Of a DNA stretch of 64,000 nt, positions 16,960-26,082 are shown one piece after another. Source of the stretch: Castellaniella sp. GTDB lineage: Bacteria; Pseudomonadota; Gammaproteobacteria; Burkholderiales; Burkholderiaceae_B. A program made the translations under genes and the position numbers. Position 1 is the stretch's first letter. Every line of letters starts with the position of its first letter. Under the pieces are notes generated by a model. The model was given only the letters and a program-made list of their open reading frames with translations. It ran no database searches and had not been told where the DNA came from. The DNA lies in contig NZ_JAUCCU010000001.1 of the NCBI RefSeq assembly GCF_034675845.1, positions 806,001 through 870,000 on the forward strand. The letters run 5' to 3'.

Positions 16960-18247
16960 AATTTCCACCAGTATTGCACTGATTGTCGTCCTGTTTGCCC
17001 TGCTGGGCGGTGGCGTCTGGGTGGGCCTGGCATTGGCTGGCGTGGCTTTGTTCGGCATGGAATTCTTTTCTGCCAGGCCAGCTGGCGACGCCATGGCGCT
17101 CACCATCTGGGGCAGCTCCAGCAGCTGGACGCTGACTGCTTTGCCACTATTTATCTGGATGGGCGAAATCCTATATCGCACCAACCTATCCGAAAACCTG
17201 TTTCGCGGCCTATCCCCTTGGGTCAACCGCCTGCCCGGTCGCCTGCTGCACACCAATGTGCTGGGCTGCACCTTATTTGCCTCGGTATCCGGCTCGTCTG
17301 CTGCCACCTGCGTGACCGTCGGCAAAATGAACCTGCCCGAACTCCGCAAACGTGGTTACCCGGATGCCCAGATCATAGGGTCTTTGGGCGGCCCCGCCAC
17401 CCTGGGCCTGCTGATTCCCCCATCCATCATCCTGATCGTCTATGGCGTGGCCGCCGAAACCTCCATCGCCAAGCTTTTCATTGCCGGTGTCATCCCAGGG
17501 CTGCTGCTGGCCGCCTTGTTCAGCGGCTGGCTCATTGGCTGGGCCTTGCTGCACCCAGACCAGGTCCCTGAAATCACAGCCCGCATGGGGCTACGCGAAA
17601 AACTCCGCGAGTCCCGTCAGTTGATTCCGGTGGTGCTGCTGATTTTAAGCGTCATCGCCAGCATCTATACCGGTATCGCCACTGCCACCGAATCCGCCGC
17701 CATTGGTGTGCTGGGGGCTTTTGTGCTGTCCGCCTGGCAAAAATCCCTGACCTGGCAATCCTTCAAGGATTCTCTGTTGGGTGCCACCCGCCTGTACTGC
17801 ATGATTGCCCTGATCCTGTCCGGGGCGGCCTTCATGACGCTGTCCATGGGATACATCGGGCTGCCACGTCAACTGGCGCAGTTTGTCGGCAGCCTGCAGC
17901 TATCGCCTGCCATGCTGATTATTGTGTTGGGTCTTTTCTACATCATGCTGGGCTGTTTTCTGGACGGGATCTCTACCATTGTGCTGACCATGGGGGTGGT
18001 GCTACCCATCATCCAAGCGGCCGGCATCGACCCGATCTGGTTTGGCATCTTTCTGGTAATCACCGTCGAAACCGCCCAGATCACCCCCCCGGTGGGCTTT
18101 AACCTATTCGTGCTGCAAAGCATGACTTCCAAGGAAATCACCTATATTGCGCGGGTCTGTGCCCCCTATTTCTGCCTGATGCTGCTATTGCTGGTGGCGT
18201 TGTGGTTTTTCCCCGAACTGGTCACCTGGCTGCCATCGCGCATGTAA
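16952..18247 (+). CDS. dctM: TRAP transporter large permease (DctM family)
   Basis: A 431-aa permease with about 12 membrane segments. Family blocks include ALPLFIWMGEILYRTNL, ASVSGSSAATCVTVGKMNLPEL and GGPATLGLLIPPSIILIVYG, the last being the most conserved DctM motif, then TPPVGFNLFVLQSM near the end. It drives Na+-coupled uptake of the acid delivered by DctP. I start it at ATG 16952, overlapping dctQ; the frame is open further upstream but only within dctQ. Confidence 0.9.
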   Translation: MNEISTSIALIVVLFALLGGGVWVGLALAGVALFGMEFFSARPAGDAMALTIWGSSSSWTLTALPLFIWMGEILYRTNLSENLFRGLSPWVNRLPGRLLHTNVLGCTLFASVSGSSAATCVTVGKMNLPELRKRGYPDAQIIGSLGGPATLGLLIPPSIILIVYGVAAETSIAKLFIAGVIPGLLLAALFSGWLIGWALLHPDQVPEITARMGLREKLRESRQLIPVVLLILSVIASIYTGIATATESAAIGVLGAFVLSAWQKSLTWQSFKDSLLGATRLYCMIALILSGAAFMTLSMGYIGLPRQLAQFVGSLQLSPAMLIIVLGLFYIMLGCFLDGISTIVLTMGVVLPIIQAAGIDPIWFGIFLVITVETAQITPPVGFNLFVLQSMTSKEITYIARVCAPYFCLMLLLLVALWFFPELVTWLPSRM

Positions 18248-18331
18248 GGCGCGCAGTCTTCGGCACACCCCATTTGTCCTGCGGACTATTTAGTGGAATG
18301 ATCATGGTTTCACCTCCACATTCTTCTGCTG

Positions 18332-18868
18332 ATGTCACACCATAAACCGCTATTACTGACCAGCCTGCTGTGCATGGCTGGCGTCATGCCACTGGCACAT
18401 GCCCATATTTCCCTGCAAACCCCCAGCGCTGCGGTAGGCAGCAGCTATCAGGCGGTGCTGCGTATCGGCCATGGCTGCCAAGGGTCTGACACCACCCGCA
18501 TCCGGGTGCGTATCCCCGACGGTGTACTGGCGGTAAAGCCCCAGCCCAAGGCGGGCTGGGTACTGACAGTGACCGACGGCCCCTATGCCCAACCCGAAAC
18601 CCTGCACGGCGCCAGTATCGACCACGGCGTGCGCGAAATCGACTGGACGGGATCGCTGCCGGATGCTTATTTCGATGACTTCAGCTTTGTGGCAACCCTC
18701 TCGCCTTCTCTGAAACCCGGCGATACCCTGTATTTTCCCGTGGTGCAGGAATGCACCCAGGGCGTATCGCGCTGGATTGATACCAGCGGCAATAAGAAGG
18801 CCGACAATCCTGCCCCCAGTCTGAAACTCACTGCGCCGCAGCCCAAAGACGGGCACCATTCGCATTGA
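18332..18868 (+). CDS. ycnI: YcnI-like copper-binding protein (DUF1775)
   Basis: A 178-aa exported protein. A signal peptide (residues 1-24) ends in AHAHISL, so the mature protein would begin with or near a His that in YcnI proteins helps bind Cu(II). The DUF1775 domain follows, with GHGCQGSDTTRIRVRIPDGV near residue 47 and PKAGW near 73. There is no obvious C-terminal membrane anchor. It overlaps the CopC-CopD gene by 4 bp, matching the ycnI/ycnJ pairing in other bacteria, and suggests periplasmic copper handling or uptake. Confidence 0.85.
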   Translation: MSHHKPLLLTSLLCMAGVMPLAHAHISLQTPSAAVGSSYQAVLRIGHGCQGSDTTRIRVRIPDGVLAVKPQPKAGWVLTVTDGPYAQPETLHGASIDHGVREIDWTGSLPDAYFDDFSFVATLSPSLKPGDTLYFPVVQECTQGVSRWIDTSGNKKADNPAPSLKLTAPQPKDGHHSH

Positions 18869-20532
18869 ATATCCCACGCATTCTGCTGACTTGTCTGCTG
18901 GCCTGGGCCTGGATTCCCGCATCCTGGGGACATGCCGCCCTGGTGGCATCCGTCCCACAAAATGGGGCAATGCTGGTTCAGCCCCCCAATACGGTCCAGC
19001 TACACTTCAGCGAGCCGGTCAGCGCGACCGTGCTGCGGCTGATCGATCCAGCCGGACAGACCAGTGCGCTACAGCCCGGCCCAACGCAAGGCACGGATCT
19101 GCGCATTGCCCTGCCCGATCAGGCTGGCGACGGCACTTATTTACTGAGCTGGCGGGTAGTGTCTGCCGACGGCCATCCGATCGGCGGCACACTGGCCTAC
19201 ACCATCGGCGCAGGCTTGCCCAGTAACAATCCGGCTGGCGCACAGGCCGACAACCCGGCCCTGGACAGCACTGCCAGCACCCGACATTTTCTGATCTGGC
19301 TAAGTCGCTGGCTGGCTTATATATGCCTGTTCTTTGCCGTGGGCGCAGCCCTGTTCCGGGCGCTGTTTCCGGATATTCTTGGCCAAACATCCACACGGCA
19401 AGCACCGAAAAACACACAGGGGCCTGCAGTCCGGCATCACCGTCGCCGCGGGCCCAGCTATCCCATGCTGCTGGCAGGCGCATGCTTGATATTGCTGCCT
19501 TTCAGCCTGGCATTGCAAGGCCTGGACCTGCTGGCCGCACCCTGGGCGCAGGGCTTTTCAGCCGCTGTCTGGCGGCAAGCCGCGGCCAGCCCCTATGCCG
19601 TCACCCTGGGCTTGATGGCCCTGGCCCTGTTATTGGCAGCCTGCACCATGCACATACATCGCCGGGTCACCCTCAGGCGAACCAGCCTGATTTGCCTGAT
19701 GCTGGCAGGCGCTGCCCTGGCCGTCAGCGGCCATGCCAGTACCGCGCCGCCCCAGTCCTGGGCCCGCACGGCGATCTTTTTACATGCCATTGCCGCCATG
19801 ATCTGGATCGGCACGTTGGTGCCCCTGGCCCAGGCATTGCGGCCCGACAATCCCGTGGGAGCTTCCACCCTGGTCAATTATTCCCGCTGGATTCCCTGGG
19901 TCGTCGCACTGCTGGTCCTCAGCGGCATCGGCCTGATCTGGCTGCAGTTCCAGCGGCCCGCCGATCTATGGCAAACCGCCTACGGCCAAGTCCTGGCCGC
20001 CAAGCTGGGACTGGTGACCTTGCTGTTGTGTATCGCCGCCGTCAACCGCTGGAAGCTGACCAAACCAACACTGCAGGGCCTGCGCCCTGCCAGATTGCAG
20101 CTGCGGCGCAGCATCCAGCTGGAAATTGTGCTGGCAATCCTGATTCTGGCCATTGTGTCCTTATGGCGCTTTACCCCACCGCCGCGCAGCCTGGACCAGG
20201 CCGCCAGCCAGATTGCCAGTCTCGCACAGGATAAGCCCAGCTTCCCCGCGACCACCCTCAGCATCAGCCGCGTTGCCGCCCGGATCATCCCCGGCACGGA
20301 CGGCTGGGCCATCCACCTGTCCCAGCCCGATGGTCAGCCCTTTACCGCCGAGGCCCTGACGCTGCTACTGAGCAACCCCACAGCGGGCATCGAAACCATT
20401 GAAACCCCGGCCAGCCAAAAAAATAGCGGGCTATGGACAGCCAATCCGCCTGCCCTGCCTGCCACCGGGCACTGGCTGATTGGCGTCCACATATTGGTGG
20501 ACGATTTCGAGCAAATCAGCCTATCGGATTGA
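18865..20532 (+). CDS. copCD: CopC-CopD fusion, copper transport protein (YcnJ-like)
   Basis: A 555-aa protein starting at TTG 18865 within the stop of ycnI (TTGA overlap). A signal peptide ending in SWGH is followed by a CopC domain (HAALVASVPQNGAMLVQPP... LHFSEPV, SWRVVSADGHPIGG) whose first mature residue is probably the Cu-ligand His. From about residue 140 come CopD membrane helices, with HASTAPPQSW and FLHAIAAMIWIGTLVPLAQAL as conserved blocks. CopD fusions are linked to copper import. The final ~100 residues form an extra periplasmic domain. Confidence 0.87.
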   Translation: MNIPRILLTCLLAWAWIPASWGHAALVASVPQNGAMLVQPPNTVQLHFSEPVSATVLRLIDPAGQTSALQPGPTQGTDLRIALPDQAGDGTYLLSWRVVSADGHPIGGTLAYTIGAGLPSNNPAGAQADNPALDSTASTRHFLIWLSRWLAYICLFFAVGAALFRALFPDILGQTSTRQAPKNTQGPAVRHHRRRGPSYPMLLAGACLILLPFSLALQGLDLLAAPWAQGFSAAVWRQAAASPYAVTLGLMALALLLAACTMHIHRRVTLRRTSLICLMLAGAALAVSGHASTAPPQSWARTAIFLHAIAAMIWIGTLVPLAQALRPDNPVGASTLVNYSRWIPWVVALLVLSGIGLIWLQFQRPADLWQTAYGQVLAAKLGLVTLLLCIAAVNRWKLTKPTLQGLRPARLQLRRSIQLEIVLAILILAIVSLWRFTPPPRSLDQAASQIASLAQDKPSFPATTLSISRVAARIIPGTDGWAIHLSQPDGQPFTAEALTLLLSNPTAGIETIETPASQKNSGLWTANPPALPATGHWLIGVHILVDDFEQISLSD

Positions 20533-20589
20533 TCGGGCCGACAATCTTGGCGCTACACTGGGCTTGGGCCGCTAGACATAAGGAAAGCC

Positions 20590-21462
20590 ATGGATGCCAC
20601 CTTGCTGATCGATCGCCGCACCCACGACCTGGGGGGTGGCTTCATCGTGGGCCGCGTATTGCCCTTTCGCAAACGCCGCATGGTCGGACCCTTTGTTTTT
20701 TTCGATCATATGGGTCCCCTGGAGCTGGCCGCTGGCATCCCGCGCGAACTGGACGTCAAGCCCCATCCGCATATTGGCCTGTCTACGGTCACCTATTTAT
20801 ATAGCGGCGCCATCACCCACCGCGACAGCCTGGGGTCGCTGCAGGAAATCCGGCCTGGCGCCGTCAACTGGATGACCGCAGGCCGTGGCATCACCCACAG
20901 CGAAAGGCTGGAATACGCCCGGGCGCACGGAGCCTCCATGCACGGCATCCAGGCCTGGGTGGCCCTGCCACGCGAGGACGAAGAATGCGCCCCCAGTTTC
21001 CACCACTACCACGGCGCTGAGCAACTGCCGGAATTCAACGAAGACGGCGTGCACGGACGCCTGATCGCCGGCGCCATCGACGGGCAGACGGCCCTGGTGA
21101 AAACCCATTCCCCGCTGTTCTATCTGCACTGGAACATGGCTGCGGACGCCCGCCGCAGCCTGGGCACCCAATACCCGGAGCGCGCCATTTATGTGGCCCA
21201 AGGCGCTATTGATGTCGACGGCCAGCCGCTGGCCGAAGGCCAGATGCTGGTCCTGCCGCCTGGCAAAGCAGCCCAGTTGACCGCCCACGAACCGGCCACG
21301 GTCATGCTGCTGGGCGGCGAACCCATCGGCGAACGCTATATTGACTGGAATTTCGTGTCCTCGTCCAAAGACCGGCTGGCACAAGCCCGCGAAGACTGGC
21401 GGGCTCAGCGCATGAAACTGCCCGTGGGGGATGACCAGGAGTTCATTGCTTTGCCGTCTTAA
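20590..21462 (+). CDS. Pirin family protein
   Basis: A 290-aa bicupin. The N-terminal cupin shows the pirin metal site: FFDHMGP, KPHPHIGLSTVTYLYSG with paired His, HRDSLGS, and GRGITHSERL with His and Glu. Bacterial pirins bind iron and some show quercetinase activity or act as redox regulators; the role here is unknown. It stands alone, 57 bp after the copper genes and convergent with the sulfatase-fold gene. Confidence 0.88.
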   Translation: MDATLLIDRRTHDLGGGFIVGRVLPFRKRRMVGPFVFFDHMGPLELAAGIPRELDVKPHPHIGLSTVTYLYSGAITHRDSLGSLQEIRPGAVNWMTAGRGITHSERLEYARAHGASMHGIQAWVALPREDEECAPSFHHYHGAEQLPEFNEDGVHGRLIAGAIDGQTALVKTHSPLFYLHWNMAADARRSLGTQYPERAIYVAQGAIDVDGQPLAEGQMLVLPPGKAAQLTAHEPATVMLLGGEPIGERYIDWNFVSSSKDRLAQAREDWRAQRMKLPVGDDQEFIALPS

Positions 21463-21522
21463 GCGCAAGGTTATGCTTGATTGCCCTGGGCAGTGCATCC
21501 ATCCCAGTACCAAGCCAATAGG

Positions 21523-23223
21523 TCAAAACAGACGTTCTGCGTAGATGCCTTCTGGGAAAAATTGCGTCCAGGGATTGCCGCTTTCTGCCATGAACCGCGC
21601 ATCCGGCTGTCTGCAAATAGCATTGACAGACGCCCAGAACGCATCATCCACCCCTGGCACCAAGGCACTGAGTTCTGCTGACAAACAAAACAGAGGCTTG
21701 TCATTCAGGCGATCGGCCAGCGCATCGGTTGCGTCTTTGTCCGGTAACTGGATGAAGGCACTGACTTGTGCACGCGCCTTCCATAAAGAATAATCAGGTT
21801 GAAGCACAAAGCCGGGCACTGTCGATCCCACCATAGCACCACTGAACAGGGCTTTCGGCAGGACGCCATTCTTATAAAAAGTCCCGGCCAACGCAGGCTT
21901 ATGATCGCCATAGACAATCACGGCCAGCGGCCTGCCTTTGGCCTTGGCGGCTGCCTTGATGTCATGTAAGAACAAATTCATGTCGGCCATGGCTTCTGCA
22001 AACCTCTGTAGATAGTCGTGTTCACCAAAATCACCATCTCTGTTCGCATAGTCGCCATGCGTATGCATGGTGATCAAGTATAAAAATGAAGATTGAGAAG
22101 ACGGTACTTGACGATAATGATCCAGAGCATTCTCATAAAGAATACCATCACCAGGATGCATATTGACCAACAACTTCCCACTAGGATCCATATCTTCTAT
22201 AAATCTGGAATAGTTGAATCCAAATTTAGAATGGACTGTTTTTATTTTCCAAAAGCTACTTTTATAATTATTCATGCTGATCGTGTCATATCCAGCGCGA
22301 GCAAACCGATTGACCAGGGTATCGGCCTTATCCCTGAATCGATCAAAAAAATTCTGATAATCTATCCCCGGCAGCACTGCCGAAGACAAGCCTGTCAATA
22401 CTTCAAACTCTGCTTCTGCTGTATTTCCACCATATACTGGACTGAGCATATAAAACGGCACCATCCCCTGATCAATCAACGACATCATGGGTGTTTTGAA
22501 TCCATCATCAAAGGTCGTAAAACAGGACTCGCACAAGATCATCAATACATCAGGCTTGTCTGGATTCAGCATCGCAGGTGCAGCACGACGATAAAAGTCA
22601 TGCGCCAACATCCGTGGCATTTTTACTGCTTCTGAGGTCATGACCAAATGAGCCAATGCACCGTTTATCCTGGCGTTGGCAGCCGGCACCCACGCGTAAT
22701 AGCAAATATGCGATCGACACAGAAAATCTTTGGATATTTTTCCTGCATTACCATTGCTGAACATAAATACCCAGATCAATGCCAGCATGGGGACAGCCAG
22801 CGGAAGCCTGCCAAAAAACGGCTTCCAACCAGGTTCTCTGTAACGCCAGCCACAATATAAGCAGACAAGCAGCAGGCCCAGCGCAATATACAGCCCCACC
22901 GGAGCATAGCTGGTCAGCTGCATGGCCTGCCAAAATTCGATCAAGTCCCGCGCTGTCACGGGCTCACCCGCTTGACTGATTTTTACCTGATTCGCCTGCA
23001 GTAATAAAGATTCCAGCAGCAGACTGCTTAACGCCGCTGATACCGGATGAAGCAAGCAAGCCAGCAGTTGAAACAGAAGCAGGGAAAACAAGAATGGCAT
23101 CAGAAATGACGCCGGATATCCAGAACCATCATCAAACAACAGTGGCAACAACACCCTGCCCAGCAGCAATAAAGCATAGGGCAGGAGCACAAAACACGAA
23201 CGGATCAGTGATTCCCGATTCAT
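21523..23223 (-). CDS. LtaS/MdoB-like sulfatase-fold membrane transferase
   Basis: A 566-aa protein with about four to five N-terminal membrane helices (residues ~10-165) and a large periplasmic alkaline-phosphatase/sulfatase domain. The domain starts KPDVLMILCESCFTTFDDG, where the ESC...T region carries the expected nucleophile, and continues with SPVYGGNTAEAEFEVLTG, SMNNYKSSFW and VIVYGDHKPAL, the metal-site motif. The family moves phosphoglycerol or phosphoethanolamine from lipids to glycans such as periplasmic glucans or LPS. The substrate is not determinable. It shares its strand with the GT2 gene 27 bp upstream. Confidence 0.78.
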   Translation of the reverse strand: MNRESLIRSCFVLLPYALLLLGRVLLPLLFDDGSGYPASFLMPFLFSLLLFQLLACLLHPVSAALSSLLLESLLLQANQVKISQAGEPVTARDLIEFWQAMQLTSYAPVGLYIALGLLLVCLYCGWRYREPGWKPFFGRLPLAVPMLALIWVFMFSNGNAGKISKDFLCRSHICYYAWVPAANARINGALAHLVMTSEAVKMPRMLAHDFYRRAAPAMLNPDKPDVLMILCESCFTTFDDGFKTPMMSLIDQGMVPFYMLSPVYGGNTAEAEFEVLTGLSSAVLPGIDYQNFFDRFRDKADTLVNRFARAGYDTISMNNYKSSFWKIKTVHSKFGFNYSRFIEDMDPSGKLLVNMHPGDGILYENALDHYRQVPSSQSSFLYLITMHTHGDYANRDGDFGEHDYLQRFAEAMADMNLFLHDIKAAAKAKGRPLAVIVYGDHKPALAGTFYKNGVLPKALFSGAMVGSTVPGFVLQPDYSLWKARAQVSAFIQLPDKDATDALADRLNDKPLFCLSAELSALVPGVDDAFWASVNAICRQPDARFMAESGNPWTQFFPEGIYAERLF

Positions 23224-23250
23224 AAAAACCGACCTACCAATGATTTCAAT

Positions 23251-24177
23251 CTACTGCAAAGGCACCGCCAAATATGCCAAGCGGCGAATTTCCCGCCTGG
23301 CTCGTGCCAGAGAGTCCAGCACCACACCGACGGCAGCCAGCAATAAGCCCACCACACACAATCCTGTCACCAGCACCGCCGTGGGCAGGCGAGGCACCAG
23401 ACCGCTATGGGCATAATCAATAAACAGTGGCACGGACAGGCCAACCCCCAGCAGGCACAACAACGCGCCTAGCAGGCCAAACAATATCAGGGGACGTTCC
23501 AGCATATACAAGCGCATAATCACTGCAAAAATCCGCAAGCCATCACGCCAAGTGGACAGCTTGCTGACCGAACCATTGGGTCGTGCACCATAGGGAGTTG
23601 GCATTTCTCCCCAGGGCATGGCCATTTCCAGGGCATGCACCGTCAGCTCGGTCTCGATCTCGAAACCTGCCGATTGCCCGGGAAAGGATTTCACATAGCG
23701 CCGGGAAAAAACCCGATAGCCCGATAGCATATCGCTGAACGAACCCCCAAAAATATGGCGCACAGATCCGGTCAGCAAGCGATTCCCCAGGCGGTGGCCC
23801 CGTCGATAGTTTTCCGCCTGCCCAGCATCGGATCGGCAGCCTACCAACATATCCAGATGCTGGTCGATCAAGGTCGCCAGCATGGCCGGCACACTGGCCG
23901 CATCGTAGGTCGCGTCGCCATCCACCATGATGTAGTAATCAGCCTCGATATCGGCGAACATACGGCGCACCACACTGCCTTTGCCGCGCTGTGCCACCCG
24001 GTGAACCTGGGCACCGGCAGCACGCGCTACGTCCACCGTGCTATCGTCCGATCCATTATCAAAGACATAAGCTTGGATATCGGGGATGGCTACCCTGAAC
24101 TCATGCACCACCTGGGCCACGGTCAGTGCCTCGTTGTAGCAGGGGATCAGCAGGGCAATTCGGGGATTTGGTAGCAT
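23251..24177 (-). CDS. Family 2 glycosyltransferase with C-terminal membrane helices
   Basis: A 308-aa protein. The GT2/DPM-like catalytic domain shows ALLIPCYNEALTVAQVV at the N terminus, FDNGSDDSTVDVA, and DYYIMVDGDATYD (the metal-binding DxD), followed by SGYRVFSRRYVKSFP. Two hydrophobic helices near residues 230-290 anchor it in the inner membrane. Such enzymes charge undecaprenyl phosphate with a sugar, providing donors for GT-C enzymes. I chose the ATG at 24177, directly before LPNPRIALL. It is divergent from a GT-C gene 88 bp away, which could use its product. Confidence 0.83.
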   Translation of the reverse strand: MLPNPRIALLIPCYNEALTVAQVVHEFRVAIPDIQAYVFDNGSDDSTVDVARAAGAQVHRVAQRGKGSVVRRMFADIEADYYIMVDGDATYDAASVPAMLATLIDQHLDMLVGCRSDAGQAENYRRGHRLGNRLLTGSVRHIFGGSFSDMLSGYRVFSRRYVKSFPGQSAGFEIETELTVHALEMAMPWGEMPTPYGARPNGSVSKLSTWRDGLRIFAVIMRLYMLERPLILFGLLGALLCLLGVGLSVPLFIDYAHSGLVPRLPTAVLVTGLCVVGLLLAAVGVVLDSLARARREIRRLAYLAVPLQ

Positions 24178-24264
24178 GGTCTGTTTTTTTAAAAAAGCCG
24201 AAGATAGTCCAGCGGGCATAAGTAAAAACTCAATCGAAATCAACAACGTCAATACAACATAAAG

Positions 24265-26014
24265 ATGTTACATAATTTAAACGCAAAAAAGGCATTTTTT
24301 TCAGTACTCATTTTAATCATTATGGTGCTGGCGTTTAACATCTACCGCCAGGCTCCTACCTTGCTATCAGCGGAATTCAAAAACCCCGATAGCTATACTA
24401 GGCTAGTCCTGGTTCGCGACTGGCCAACTACCACCGATTACCAATATATGCCTCGGGACGGTGCGCCTGATGGCAGCTATCTGCATTGGTCCATGGCCCA
24501 CACCTGGGTCATGCAGCACTTGGCCTGGGGGCTGCAATGGCTGGGTGTCCCATCAACACAAGCGCTGCTATGGGCAGGTGGTGGCCTGACCTTAGGCAGC
24601 TTGTTGCTATTAACTATCTTTTGCGCCATGGCCATCATCCAACTGGGCGGGCGGTTGGCCGCTCTAGCGACCGCACTGGCCCTGGTCACCAGCCAGGGTT
24701 TGATGTCCTATGCGCAACTATTGCAAATTACGCATCATATTTTTATGCTGATGCCAGTTGCGGTTGCCGTTTGGCTGATATTCAGTCAAAAAACAAATCC
24801 GATGCAAGCCAATCTCAGGCATTTCATTGCGGGCCTCTGCTTGGGGGCGGCCTTGTGGATTTCACCGGAAACCATGCCCTTAGTAGCCGCCATGGCGACC
24901 ATCATGGCAGCCCGCCGACTGCAATTTTCCGATAGCGGCCACTGCTGGCCGCTGGCCGCTGGGATCGGTGCAATCACAGTCACCACCTGGTTGATTGACC
25001 CCCCACCGCCCGGTTTTTCGGCCTGGGCGCTGGACCATATCAGCCTGGCCTGGTTAGCCTGGGCAAGCGTACTGGCTATCCTGCTTTGCCTGACAGACAA
25101 GCTGGTCGCACATCGCCAGCGATCACTATCAGCCAGCGTCTTTATCCTGGCTCTGGCTGCAATCCTGGGTGGAAGCCTATGGCTTTTTGCAACACCTGGC
25201 GCCTTAGCGGGGCCGGCAGGCCTGCTGCCGCCTGAACTCAAAACGCTATGGTGGGACCATATCAAGGAACTCCAACCAGCCACAAAATTTTATCAATACT
25301 TATCCTGGGGTGGCCTGCCTGCAATCGCCGGGGTGCTGCTAATGATCCAAGCCTGGCGGCAACGCTGTCTATGGCAAGCGGTACTGGCCTGCACCGCGCT
25401 GGTATATGCAGCCATGGCCCTATGGCATCTGCGCATGGGGGCAGCCGCCAGCCTGGCAGGTGCGCTAGCCTGGGGAATCTGGTTATGCGGGCAACCGGTG
25501 TTTACCAGTGCGGAGCCCAATCAATTACCCGCAAAAGCCCAGTACCGGGCAGCAGCCATATTATTTGCCCCAGTACTGATCCTGCTCCTAACCCTGATCA
25601 GCATTGTGATCGAAAACAAAACCGACACTGACAGCCATTCCAATAAATCTGGCTGCAAGCTGGCCAATATTGCAGATGTCCTGAACAAAATCCCACCTGC
25701 CACCATCCTGATTACATTGAACAGCGCCCCGCAACTTCAATGGCTGACTCACCACCGCGTCATCGCTGGTAATTACCACCACAACACTCAGGGATTACTG
25801 GATTTTTATCATTTATGGCGCTCGACAGGTGATGACCAGGATGCGCAGGCCATTGCAAAAAAAAAGAAATATAACTTATCTGCTGGCCTGCAAAAACGAA
25901 ACCGTGGCCAAAGGTGACTTCCTAGGATCGAGGGCAGAAAGAGGAGATCACATCACCTGGATGGAGTCACCGATTCGGATAGAAAACTGGTTGTTGTACA
26001 AAGTCACTCATTGA
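24265..26014 (+). CDS. GT-C fold membrane glycosyltransferase-like protein (frameshifted near the end)
   Basis: A polytopic membrane protein with about 11-12 helices. After the first helix comes NPDSYTRLVLVRDWPTTTD, an acidic loop motif typical of GT-C transferases that use polyprenyl-phosphate sugars, and DGSYLHWS. As written it ends at 25917, but a run of nine A at 25857-25865 shifts the frame. With eight A the protein continues as AIAKKRNITYLLACKNET... to 26014 (582 aa), giving a hydrophobic strand and a more natural periplasmic tail. No exact substrate can be named. The neighbouring GT2 and sulfatase-fold genes suggest modification of an envelope glycan. Confidence 0.68.
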
Positions 26015-26082
26015 ATAGACAGTTAGTGCACAAACAATGTCCTTTTCCAATTGACCAAAATCAACAAGACAAGATGCTATAT

